Notes: a model not told the origin generated them from the letters alone. A stretch of 8,457 nt of DNA from Desulfobacteraceae bacterium (GCA_002868985.1 PKTV01000046.1:1-8457), one strand, 5' to 3'. Positions 1 through 6,473 are shown, numbered from the stretch's first letter. Made by a program: numbers and translations.

Positions 1-38
1 AGATGGAATTTTAATCCCATTTTTGTTCCATATCTTAA

Positions 39-121
39 GGTATCAGGTGTCAGGTGTCAGGAATGATGAACAAAGGCGCTGGCACCTGACACCTGACACC
101 TGACACCTGAAACCTGATACC
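39..121. repeat. Inverted array of 7-nt units (CAGGTGT / ACACCTG)
   Basis: The left arm (39-61) carries CAGGTGT-type heptads. The right part (83-121) carries the complementary ACACCTG-type heptads. Arm 39-61 is the reverse complement of 99-121 at 22 of 23 positions (one C/A change near the inner third), so a long hairpin can form; additional heptad copies lie at 83-98. The spacer 62-82 is non-repetitive. No reading frame here looks like a protein: a minus-strand ORF crossing it merely translates the repeat. Such period-7 intergenic arrays are common in environmental Deltaproteobacteria and are of unknown function. It could also act as a bidirectional hairpin or protein-binding array. Confidence 0.85.
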
Positions 122-192
122 AGGCATACGGGAAGGAATAAATATGGAATATTTTTTAAAGCCATATTATGGGCAATTTTAATCATCCCGGT

Positions 193-215
193 ATTGGAAT
201 GTGGAGCGATGGGGT
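193..215 (+). repeat. ATTGGAAT-type dispersed intergenic repeat, copy A
   Basis: This 23-nt stretch matches 1461-1484 at about 21 of 24 positions (one gap, two substitutions), sharing ATTGGAAT then GTGGA, CGATGG and GT. It also has a looser inverted partner at 253-273, so 193-273 could fold back around an AT-rich centre. Both copies lie only between genes, which suggests a dispersed repeat family rather than coincidence. Confidence 0.6.
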
Positions 216-252
216 GTTGAAACGATAAACTTGTTTTAATGTAAATTAATTT

Positions 253-273
253 CAATGCTCCAACACTCCAAAA
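253..273 (-). repeat. ATTGGAAT-type repeat, inverted copy C
   Basis: Read on the minus strand this gives TTTGGAGTGTTGGAGCATTG, resembling copy A (193-215) with one inserted base and a few changes. Copies A and C face each other across about 37 AT-rich bases. The match is weaker than that between copies A and B, so assignment to the same family is tentative. Confidence 0.4.
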
Positions 274-349
274 TCAGAACCAGCTGCTTCGTATGGATTT
301 GGCATCAGGATTTAAATAGCGAGATCCATAATTCTTGCGTAAATTTCTT

Positions 350-883
350 ATGAACAATACTCGGGAAAGCATTGACAAAAAGATACGGATCAATGGCATC
401 AAATTCAGCACGGAGCTGGTTCAGATAAATCTTTTGAATGGTTCCTTCCCCCAGGATTCCCGGCCTCTTTTTTTCCAACTTCTGGCTCAAGATCACATTA
501 ATATACCCTTTATTTTGATCAGCGGTATGGGAGAAAAAAATATAGGATCATGCTGTGTGGCGGCTGAAGATTTCCATCGGATAAAAAAAGTTGTTGCAGG
601 GGAAACTAAACTGAAAGAAAAATTGGAATTCATTCAAGGTGTTGGCGCTTTGTCTATATTTCCGCATCATTCGAACCTGAAACTACTGGGAGTATCTTTT
701 TATCTTTTGAGTAAGGCGCATCTCCCGCTATATGGCATGGCATCGTCTATATCGTCCCTGACATTTATAACAGATTATTCACTCTTGGATGAAGCGGTTA
801 CAACGTTGCTGGAATACATGGTCTTGCCACCGAACCATGCACCGTTTAGACCGGAAATTCATGTGATACAAAAGAAAAGGTAA
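350..883 (+). CDS. Small ACT-domain protein (tandem ACT-like)
   Basis: This encodes 177 residues with no signal peptide or membrane segment, so it is probably cytoplasmic. Two successive beta-alpha-beta-beta-alpha-beta-like stretches, about residues 20-80 and 97-157, resemble ACT domains as found in the regulatory half of aspartate kinases. The second runs from ALSIFPHHSNLKLLG to the DEAVTTLLEYM helix. There is no catalytic domain, so a role as an amino-acid-sensing or regulatory partner is inferred, not shown. ATG 350 is preferred; a TTG at 335 would add five residues, and neither has a convincing Shine-Dalgarno sequence (a TAA in the same frame at 329 limits the options). The next gene, 54 bp downstream, has a similar design, and the two may form a heteromer. 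The ligand is unknown. Confidence 0.75.
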   Translation: MNNTRESIDKKIRINGIKFSTELVQINLLNGSFPQDSRPLFFQLLAQDHINIPFILISGMGEKNIGSCCVAAEDFHRIKKVVAGETKLKEKLEFIQGVGALSIFPHHSNLKLLGVSFYLLSKAHLPLYGMASSISSLTFITDYSLLDEAVTTLLEYMVLPPNHAPFRPEIHVIQKKR

Positions 884-889
884 CCGTTT

Positions 890-913
890 AGTCACAAAGA
901 CGCTAAGATACCA
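890..913 (+). repeat. Fragment of CACAAAGA-type heptad intergenic repeat
   Basis: The 54-bp gap between the two ACT genes contains AGTCACAAAGACGCTAAGA. This resembles the CACAAAGACNCNAAGA heptad-spaced repeats often seen between genes in environmental Deltaproteobacteria (recalled pattern, not searched). It is only a few units long and degenerate, so the call is weak. Confidence 0.3.
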
Positions 914-937
914 AAATAATAATTTAAGGAAAAAACA

Positions 938-1435
938 GTGGAGACGATTGCCGTTTATTGGGAGCCTAAACCTAAAATATACGGTTTTAGAGAGGTTGTC
1001 GATTTATCTTTGTTGAGCATTGAAGTTAAACCTGAAAAAATGGCCCAATGGGGTCTTTGGTTTCTGGAACTGGCGAATCATGATATCGGGTTTCATCTGT
1101 CCATAACCAAGTATTCAAATCGTCAGGAATTACGATTGTATATTTTACTTGAGAAGCTTTGGGCCGATAGCGTGTTATCTCATATCGATAAACGGATCGA
1201 TCTGGAATCTGAAAAAGATTTTCATCTAACTTCTCCGGTGGAACTCATAAGCTTTCAGGGTCCTCATTTCGGGGACAGATACGGGATCGCCCATACGGCT
1301 TTTAAGGCTTTGGATGACCAAGGCATTCCGATCCTGGTCGCTGCATGCTCCGGAGCCGCCGTTTACATTGTGTTGCCTGAAAAAAAGCTGCAGGAAGCCA
1401 GACCTTTATTGGCCGAAGCATTTGAGGTCCCATAA
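938..1435 (+). CDS. Small ACT-domain protein, aspartokinase-C-terminus-like
   Basis: This encodes 165 residues from a GTG start preceded by TAAGGA (925-930), seven bases upstream, a good Shine-Dalgarno. The C-terminal half (about 101-165) is a clear ACT domain: strand VELISFQGP, then GDRYGIAHTAFKALDDQGI, then ILVAACSGAAVYIVLPE, a terminal helix and AFEVP. This is the layout of the ligand-binding ACT domains of aspartate kinases. Residues about 20-92 look like a more diverged second ACT unit. No kinase domain is present, so it is not an aspartokinase. With the preceding gene it probably makes a stand-alone ACT pair that senses an amino acid or other small molecule. The following gap and the two-component operon give no direct link to its target. 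Confidence 0.8.
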   Translation: METIAVYWEPKPKIYGFREVVDLSLLSIEVKPEKMAQWGLWFLELANHDIGFHLSITKYSNRQELRLYILLEKLWADSVLSHIDKRIDLESEKDFHLTSPVELISFQGPHFGDRYGIAHTAFKALDDQGIPILVAACSGAAVYIVLPEKKLQEARPLLAEAFEVP

Positions 1436-1460
1436 CAATAAAAGTTAGGGCTTCGTCCCA

Positions 1461-1484
1461 ATTGGAATAGTGGAACGATGGCGT
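1461..1484 (+). repeat. ATTGGAAT-type dispersed intergenic repeat, copy B
   Basis: This is the second direct copy of the repeat seen at 193-215 (about 21 of 24 positions with one gap). It lies in the 184-bp gap between the second ACT gene and the histidine kinase gene. The two direct copies thus bracket the ACT gene pair on both sides. Confidence 0.6.
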
Positions 1485-1566
1485 AATTGGTTTTGAAAAA
1501 GTGGGGTATTGATCAATGCCATCTCGACATGTGTGAGACAGAGACAGGAAGCCTCAATAAAATTAT

Positions 1567-1590
1567 AATATTTTAAGGAATTAAAATATT
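1567..1590. promoter_or_regulatory. AT-only inverted repeat with GGAA loop upstream of kinase operon
   Basis: A perfect 10-bp inverted repeat, AATATTTTAA and TTAAAATATT, is separated by GGAA. It ends 29 bases before the ATG of the first kinase gene. As DNA it could be an operator for a dimeric regulator. As RNA it is an A-U hairpin closed by a GNRA-class loop in the 5' leader. No run of T follows, so a terminator is unlikely. Which role applies, if any, cannot be told from the sequence. Confidence 0.5.
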
Positions 1591-1619
1591 CATAGACGTT
1601 CAAATATCGGCATCAACTC

Positions 1620-3137
1620 ATGAATATGAAACTTTTTACAGTCAATGACGAATTCGACTGGAGAATGAAGGTTTTTGATACCATCCCTTATCCTGCACTT
1701 ATTCTTACACCGGATAAAATCATCGTCTCAGCGAATCGAGCCTTTTTAGAGAAAAAGCAAACCGAGTTAGAAAATGTTGTCGGCAAAACATGTCATCGAG
1801 TTTTCTATAATACGGATGAACCCTGTTCCCCGGCGATTTGTCCTTTTTCCAAAGTGATTGCCGAAAAGAAATGGCAATCCATAATAAGACGAGTGGAATA
1901 CGAAGGGAACGAGGAAGTATGGGTAGACCGAATGTTTTCCCCGATATTGGATGAAAACGGAAAGGTCAAATTTATAATGGAGTGCGTCCGCGATGTCACA
2001 CGGGTGATTACTTTGGAAAAAAGATCCATCCGCATGAGACAATTTTTAGATAAGGTCATACAAAGCTCTCACAATGCCATTGTCGCTTCAGACATGAACG
2101 GACATATTTTGTTAATGAATCAGGCGGCTGAAGATTTATTCGGCTTTTCCATGGAAGAAGCCATTCGAACAAAAAACGCAGAGAACTTTTATCCGTCCGG
2201 CAAAGCAAAAGAGATCATGAAACATTTAAAAAGCGAGGATTTTGGTGGAAAGGGAAAATTGTTCGCCTCTCGAATTGATGTCATTAACGCACAAGGTGAA
2301 ACCGTTCCCGTTGAAATGACAGGCGCCATTATTTATCATGGTGAAGAAGAAGTGGCGACTACGGGAATTTTTTATGATCTTAGGGAAAAAATTGCTGGTG
2401 AGAAAAAACTGAAAGAGGCGTTAATCCAAATCAACCGGTCAGAAAAAATGGCATCTCTGGGTCAATTGGCGGCAGGGATAGCCCATGAAATCAATAACCC
2501 GCTGACCGGGATTCTTCTGTATGCAAACCTGGCACTTGAACGGTTCGACAAAGCGGACCCGCTTCGAAAATATTTAACGTCTGTCATCGATGGTACCGAG
2601 CGATGCAAAGATATTGTGAAAGACCTTCTGGCGTATAGCCGGCAAACGAGTCCGGCCAAAGAAACGTTTCAGATCAATTCACTAATAGAACAAAGCTTGA
2701 CCCTTCTCCGGGATCAAAAACGGTTTTTAAATATTAACCTCGTGAAAAAAATGTCTGATGATATGATGTTGATTCGTGCTGATAAAAATCAACTCATTCA
2801 GGTCATCATAAATTTGACAATGAATGCCATCGACGCCATGGATAGAAAGGGAACCTTAACATTTCGGACATACCGGAATAAACCTCATAGAAAAGTATAC
2901 ATCGAGGTATCGGATACCGGATGCGGTATACCTGAAGAGAATTTATCAAAAGTATTTGATCCGTTTTTTACAACAAAAGGACCGGAAAAGGGCACCGGTC
3001 TTGGCCTGAGTACCTCTTATGGAATTGTAAAAGAAAATGGCGGCCGTATTTCAATCAAGGAAACGAGCTCCAGGGGAACAACTGCTTTGATCGAACTTCC
3101 ATTTTATACACCTGATGAAATAACCGCGGTTTCATAG
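1620..3137 (+). CDS. PAS-PAS sensor histidine kinase
   Basis: This is a 505-residue soluble sensor kinase with no membrane segment or signal peptide. An N-terminal PAS domain (about 17-130) carries a Cys motif, GKTCHRVFY...CSPAICPF (C58, C69, C74), which could bind metal or respond to redox state. A second PAS follows (about 142-258). The dimerisation/phosphoacceptor helix has H289 in IAHEINNPL. The ATPase domain shows the N box [10 protein letters not shown] (N402), G1 DTGCGIP (432-438), F box FDPFFTTK and G2 GTGLGLS (458-464), giving a complete HisKA/HATPase kinase of the NtrB-like class. The start ATG has no clear Shine-Dalgarno sequence; a second ATG two codons later is equally possible. 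The receiver-kinase gene follows after 27 bp, so the two are probably co-transcribed and may form a phosphorelay. The signal is unknown. Confidence 0.93.
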   Translation: MNMKLFTVNDEFDWRMKVFDTIPYPALILTPDKIIVSANRAFLEKKQTELENVVGKTCHRVFYNTDEPCSPAICPFSKVIAEKKWQSIIRRVEYEGNEEVWVDRMFSPILDENGKVKFIMECVRDVTRVITLEKRSIRMRQFLDKVIQSSHNAIVASDMNGHILLMNQAAEDLFGFSMEEAIRTKNAENFYPSGKAKEIMKHLKSEDFGGKGKLFASRIDVINAQGETVPVEMTGAIIYHGEEEVATTGIFYDLREKIAGEKKLKEALIQINRSEKMASLGQLAAGIAHEINNPLTGILLYANLALERFDKADPLRKYLTSVIDGTERCKDIVKDLLAYSRQTSPAKETFQINSLIEQSLTLLRDQKRFLNINLVKKMSDDMMLIRADKNQLIQVIINLTMNAIDAMDRKGTLTFRTYRNKPHRKVYIEVSDTGCGIPEENLSKVFDPFFTTKGPEKGTGLGLSTSYGIVKENGGRISIKETSSRGTTALIELPFYTPDEITAVS

Positions 3138-3164
3138 AAAAAATAAGGAAAGGCGGTCAAAATC

Positions 3165-4640
3165 ATGACGGAAAAACAATCCGCTGACATTTTATTTAAG
3201 CCCAAAATCCTGGTGGTCGATGATGAAAAGGTCATTCGAAATGGGTGCCGTGAAGTACTCACCCAGGAGGGCTATGAAGCGATCTTGGCTGAGAACGGGG
3301 AGCTGGGATTGAAAATGATTGAGAAAGCGCATTATGATGTCATCCTGCTGGACCTGATGATGCCGGGCTTATCGGGTTTTGAGGTTTTGTCACATGTTAA
3401 AACACTCCACCCGGACACCTCGATTATTGTCATCACCGGTTATGCCACGATCGAAAATTCTATTGAAGCCATGAGAAAAGGCGCCTTTGATTTTATTCCA
3501 AAGCCCTTTTCTCCGGACCAGCTCAGGGTGGTGGTGTCCAAAGCCATCGAACATACCGGCGCTCTCAAAGACATCGCCAACGAAAAATCCAGAATTCGCG
3601 TGCTCATTAATCTTATCGCCAACGGTGTCATGGTTACGGATGCTGAAAAAAAGCTGGTGCTGGCCAATCCGGCTTTTATGAAAATAATGGGCTTTAAAGA
3701 AGATGATATCATTGGCCGTCCGTTTACAGAGCTTGTTCAACAAGACCAACTTCGACAAATGGTTGAACATGCCTTTTCCATATCTGAAGGTGAACTCACC
3801 GAACTCACCGAAGAATTGAAGATTGAAAAAAGTGGAGAAGATACAACAGCCACCTACGTTGCTCGATGTCGTCCTTTCAGAGACCGAATCGGCCGGAATT
3901 TGGGAACCATTACCGTTCTGAGCGATATTACCTATTTAAAGGACATCAATCAGCGCCAGTCTGATTTTGTTTCCATGGTGGCACACGAGATTCGAAGTCC
4001 CCTGAATTCTGTCATGGCGCAGATGAAAGTTGTTCAGGATGGACTGGCCGGTGACATTACACAAAAGCAGGGTGAAATTCTGGGCAGGGCCTCGGAGAAA
4101 ATTAACGGACTCGTTTCCCTTTCTTCGGAGCTTTTGAATATGGCCTCCAGAGAGGCCGGATTGATAGCCTTAGAAAGAAACGAATGCGATATGGGCGAAG
4201 TGTTAAAAGACCAGGTTGAGTTTCATCGACCAAAAGCCCAGGCAAAAGGGATTCAACTCAAACTGGAACCGTTGCCGGATTTACCGCCGGTACTTGCAAA
4301 CAAACAAAACATGGAAGAGGTGTTTTCCAATCTGATTACCAATGCCATTAACTATACACCTGGAAAAGGGAAAATATCCGTATCCGCCCGTTCGGGAAAA
4401 CACCACCTGTGCATCAGTATCAGCGATACCGGGTTCGGAATCGCTGAGGAGGATTTGGACCGAATTTTTGACCGATTCTATCGCGTAAAAAATGACAAAA
4501 CACGATACATTATCGGCACTGGTTTGGGATTGCCCATTGTTAAAAGTATCGTCGAAGCTCATGATGGAATGATCCAAGTTGAAAGCAAACCCGATCATGG
4601 AAGTACGTTTATTGTTTATATACCTTTTATGACGTCATAA
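3165..4640 (+). CDS. Receiver-PAS-histidine kinase (response regulator/kinase hybrid)
   Basis: This is a 491-residue cytoplasmic hybrid with the receiver at the N terminus. The receiver (about 13-128) has acidic D19/D20, phosphoacceptor D63 in LLDLMMPG, T91 and K113 (PKPF), all canonical. A PAS domain (about 143-258) follows. HisKA has H274 in MVAHEIRSPLN. The ATPase domain has the N box NLITNAINYTP (N393), G1 DTGFG (421-425), F box FDRFYR and G2 GTGLGLP (451-457). All kinase and receiver residues are intact. A strong AAGGAAAGGCGG (3145-3155) precedes the ATG. There is no DNA-binding output domain, so the output is probably phosphotransfer to another regulator. The upstream kinase may phosphorylate D63 and so modulate this protein's own kinase activity; that is inference from operon order and domain architecture. 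Confidence 0.93.
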   Translation: MTEKQSADILFKPKILVVDDEKVIRNGCREVLTQEGYEAILAENGELGLKMIEKAHYDVILLDLMMPGLSGFEVLSHVKTLHPDTSIIVITGYATIENSIEAMRKGAFDFIPKPFSPDQLRVVVSKAIEHTGALKDIANEKSRIRVLINLIANGVMVTDAEKKLVLANPAFMKIMGFKEDDIIGRPFTELVQQDQLRQMVEHAFSISEGELTELTEELKIEKSGEDTTATYVARCRPFRDRIGRNLGTITVLSDITYLKDINQRQSDFVSMVAHEIRSPLNSVMAQMKVVQDGLAGDITQKQGEILGRASEKINGLVSLSSELLNMASREAGLIALERNECDMGEVLKDQVEFHRPKAQAKGIQLKLEPLPDLPPVLANKQNMEEVFSNLITNAINYTPGKGKISVSARSGKHHLCISISDTGFGIAEEDLDRIFDRFYRVKNDKTRYIIGTGLGLPIVKSIVEAHDGMIQVESKPDHGSTFIVYIPFMTS

Positions 4641-4642
4641 AA
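4625..4642. other. 18-bp perfect palindrome across the stop codon
   Basis: TTTTATGACGTCATAAAA is a perfect palindrome with a TGACGTCA core, covering the last codons and the TAA of the receiver-kinase gene. Symmetry stops at 4624/4643. It lacks a T-tract and a proper loop, so it is a poor terminator. A binding site for a dimeric protein is possible; so is chance. Confidence 0.5.
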
Positions 4643-4921
4643 TGCATTTGAAGCAATGTCTTAAGTTTCTGTGCCTCAATATTGCTAAAAAGCCTTTGAA
4701 GTAGCGAGCCGAAAGAAATTTTTAAAGGTGAAATATTTCTCTGGTGCATTATCGTACGGCGCCAAAATACAAAGTGATTACTATTTAACATTATCTAATC
4801 AATATCTGTGCGTTACATTTTCGCTGCGCCTTGAATAGGTTCATGAAGCTTTTGTCTGTTTAACCATCGCATTCATATGATTTTACCTTAAAAAATTTTC
4901 CTGACTTGATACTTTAGGATA

Positions 4922-4957
4922 GCGTTGCTGAAAACTATGGGTGCGAAACTTGAGTAT
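4922..4957 (+). repeat. Left arm of 36-bp imperfect inverted repeat flanking the selenoprotein gene
   Basis: The reverse complement of this stretch matches 6438-6473 at 31 of 36 positions. That includes 16 uninterrupted matches (4942-4957, TGCGAAACTTGAGTAT), then a TTTTCAG-type block and an AACGC-type block. It lies 124 bp upstream of the selenoprotein start, so the two arms enclose exactly that one gene. Confidence 0.8.
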
Positions 4958-5008
4958 GATTATCCGTTTTGTTTGCGATCAATTGATGTAATACAAGATA
5001 GGTTATGG

Positions 5009-5040
5009 ATTCCGGTTTTTCGATTAGCACCGACCGGAAT
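5009..5040. repeat. ATTCCGGT/ACCGGAAT intergenic palindrome
   Basis: ATTCCGGT (5009-5016) and ACCGGAAT (5033-5040) form an 8-bp perfect inverted repeat around a 16-base loop. With the flanking GG and GAC it reads as a diverged member of the GGATTCC...GGAATGAC class of intergenic palindromes found in many proteobacteria (recalled pattern). It ends 41 bp before the selenoprotein start codon, so it would lie in or near that gene's 5' leader. Confidence 0.55.
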
Positions 5041-5081
5041 GACATCTTTATTTGCCGAGTTAAAAATACGGGGGGAGAATC

Positions 5082-6434
5082 ATGGAAAAGGGTGAAAAAC
5101 TGGTTATTATCGGATGCGGTGGGGTTGGTGGGCCTGCTGCAATGATGGCAAAGAAACTTATGCCGGATATAGATGTTACGATTATTCGCAAAGAAGATCG
5201 TTTTATCGTTCGATGAGCTTTACCGCATGCCGTGGCCGGTCTGGCCACTGTTGATTCCATCACAAATCCGGATGCCATGTTTGAAAATGCATGTATTATA
5301 AACATTATTGAAGAAGTAACCCAAGTGGATACAAAGAAAAAGATGGTTGTGCTGTTAAACGGCACTACCATTGATTACGATAAAGTCATTTTAGGCACCG
5401 GATCGGTGCCGGTAATTCCGCCCATCGAGGGAATTGACCTCAAGGGGGTGCTGAGTTTGAGGACCGCTGTGGATGCGGAAAATATCAAACGGTTTATGGA
5501 AGAGAAAAAGCCCAAGAATCTTGTTTTTATCGGAGCAGGATTTATTAATCTTGAACTGGGTGCTCTCCTGTCAGAAATGAAACCGGATTATTACAATATG
5601 ACCGTCATTGAATTCTTAGACTATCCTTTGCCCCTGATGCTTGATCCGGAGCTGGCTGCTAAAATAGAGACATACCTGGTTGAAAAGGGTTTCAATATGA
5701 TGATGGCATCCAAGGCAACAAAGATCCTTGGGAGTGACGGGTTGGTTACAGGGGTGGAAATTGAAACCGGTGAAACGATCGATGCAGATATGGTCATGCT
5801 GTCAGTGGGGGCAAGGCCGAATTTAGAGCTGGCAAAGGATATGAATCTTGAACTTGGCAAGTTTGGCATCAAAGTCAACAAATACTTGGAAACGTCAAAT
5901 CCGGATATCATTGCTGCCGGAGATTGTGTTGAAAAAATTCATTTTGTAACAAAAAAACCTTCACCTTCCCAACTCCGCGGTCCTGCCGTTATTCAGGGGC
6001 GTCTTGCCGCCAAAAATCTGGCTGGGTATAAAATTGAATTCCCGGGAATATTAAACAACTCTGCGGTTAGAATTTTTGACAAATACATCGCTGCAACAGG
6101 TTTGAGGGATGAGCAGGCACAAGAGAAAGGATTTGAAACTATCAGTACGACAGTCAATTCCAGAAGCAAACACGGCATGATACCCGGCGTCAAACCCTGG
6201 ACGCTTAAGCTTGTCTTTGACAAAAAGACTCAAAGGCTCATCGGAGGACAGATCATCAGCGATAGTGATGCAGCGGTTAAAGAGATCGATACCATCAATG
6301 CACTGATTCTGGGCGAAAAAATAATCCCGGAACTCACCACTTTGATGTGTGCCGGAAATCCTGATTGCTCTTCTGAGCCGAGCCTTGAACCGATTACCAT
6401 TGCAGCAGAGCAAGCATTGCAAAAATTGAAATAA
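5082..6434 (+). CDS. Selenocysteine-containing FAD/NAD(P) disulfide oxidoreductase (CoA-disulfide reductase/NADH oxidase-like)
   Basis: Reading the UGA at 5214 as selenocysteine gives 450 residues, the usual length for this family. The FAD Rossmann motif G11-C-G-G-V-G16 opens the protein. U45 sits in FIVRUALPHAVAGL, aligning with the active-site Cys of CoA-disulfide reductase and NADH oxidase (SFANCGLPYYI-type context). Next come the GTGSVPVIPPIEG segment (105-117), the NAD(P)-binding GAGFINLELG (151-160) and the second FAD motif AAGDCVE (278-284). The C-terminal interface domain carries MCAGNPDCSSEP with C423 and C429. The start ATG follows GGGGGAG by four bases. In the family the Cys cycles between thiolate and mixed disulfide or sulfenate; Sec should make it a stronger nucleophile. 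It probably reduces a disulfide, persulfide, peroxide or O2 in the cytoplasm; the substrate is not determinable. A call starting at 5232 would miss the FAD site and catalytic residue. Confidence 0.9.
5214..5216 (+). other. In-frame UGA read as selenocysteine (Sec45)
   Basis: The frame from ATG 5082 continues without any other stop through this TGA to the TAA at 6432-6434. The N-terminal side encodes the FAD-binding fold and the C-terminal side the rest of the same family. The codon replaces the family's catalytic Cys, and a SECIS-type hairpin follows. This combination is hard to explain as a sequencing error or pseudogene. Confidence 0.9.
5232..5248 (+). promoter_or_regulatory. Bacterial SECIS element (apical stem-loop)
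   Basis: GUGGCC (5232-5237) pairs perfectly with GGCCAC (5243-5248) around the loop GGUCU (5238-5242), a loop of the E. coli fdhF SECIS type recognised by SelB. Between the UGA and the loop's first G are 21 bases, inside the range seen for bacterial SECIS. The element lies wholly in the coding region (Val-Ala-Gly-Leu-Ala), as required in bacteria. A weak lower stem may extend it (5230-5250 and 5229-5251 can pair after one mismatch). Confidence 0.85.
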
Positions 6435-6437
6435 TAT

Positions 6438-6473
6438 ATACTCAAGTTTCGCATTCTTAATTTTCAGAAACGC
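6438..6473 (-). repeat. Right arm of 36-bp imperfect inverted repeat flanking the selenoprotein gene
   Basis: This begins three bases after the TAA of the selenoprotein gene. ATACTCAAGTTTCGCA (6438-6453) is the exact reverse complement of 4942-4957, and the rest matches with five differences out of 20. It has no self-complementarity or T-run suggesting a terminator. The sequence between the arm and the next gene (6474-6663) shows no other feature I can support. Confidence 0.8.

Larger units (their letters stand above)
4641..5081. other. 441-bp intergenic region without a gene
   Basis: No reading frame here resembles a protein. Identified contents are the left arm of the long inverted repeat (4922-4957), the ATTCCGGT/ACCGGAAT palindrome (5009-5040) and the Shine-Dalgarno of the selenoprotein gene (GGGGGAG, 5071-5077). 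I found no promoter with well-spaced -35 and -10 hexamers and no clear terminator for the upstream operon. Positions 4643-4921 hold nothing that I recognise. Confidence 0.7.
4922..6473. mobile_element. Candidate non-autonomous cassette: inverted repeats around a single selenoprotein gene
   Basis: The two 36-bp arms enclose 1552 bp holding one passenger gene and no transposase. This is the architecture of a mobile insertion cassette (terminal inverted repeats plus cargo). No target-site duplication is visible just outside the arms (flanks TTTAGGATA and CAATACAGC differ), and the arms could instead be two independent copies of a dispersed intergenic repeat that landed in opposite orientations. 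Mobility is an inference from structure alone. Confidence 0.3.

Noticed and set aside
39..121. CRISPR array
   Set aside because: Units are 7 nt, in opposite orientations and without unique spacers.
43..255. 70-aa minus-strand ORF
   Set aside because: It is largely a translation of the heptad and ATTGGAAT repeats, with low-complexity sequence and no support as a gene.
335..349. TTG 335 as start of the first ACT gene
   Set aside because: Not excluded, but TTG is a rarer start and no ribosome binding site favours it over ATG 350.
1448..1463. Terminator hairpin GGG-CTTCGT-CCC after the second ACT gene
   Set aside because: The stem has only three base pairs and no T-tract follows.
5082..5216. 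Pseudogene or sequencing error at the UGA
   Set aside because: The UGA is exactly at the family's catalytic Cys, the frame is otherwise intact over 450 codons and a canonical SECIS hairpin follows. Raw reads would settle it.
5232..6434. A 400-residue gene starting at GTG 5232
   Set aside because: It would lack the N-terminal FAD motif and the catalytic residue, has no Shine-Dalgarno sequence, and its start lies inside the SECIS stem. The reading from 5082 through the UGA explains everything.
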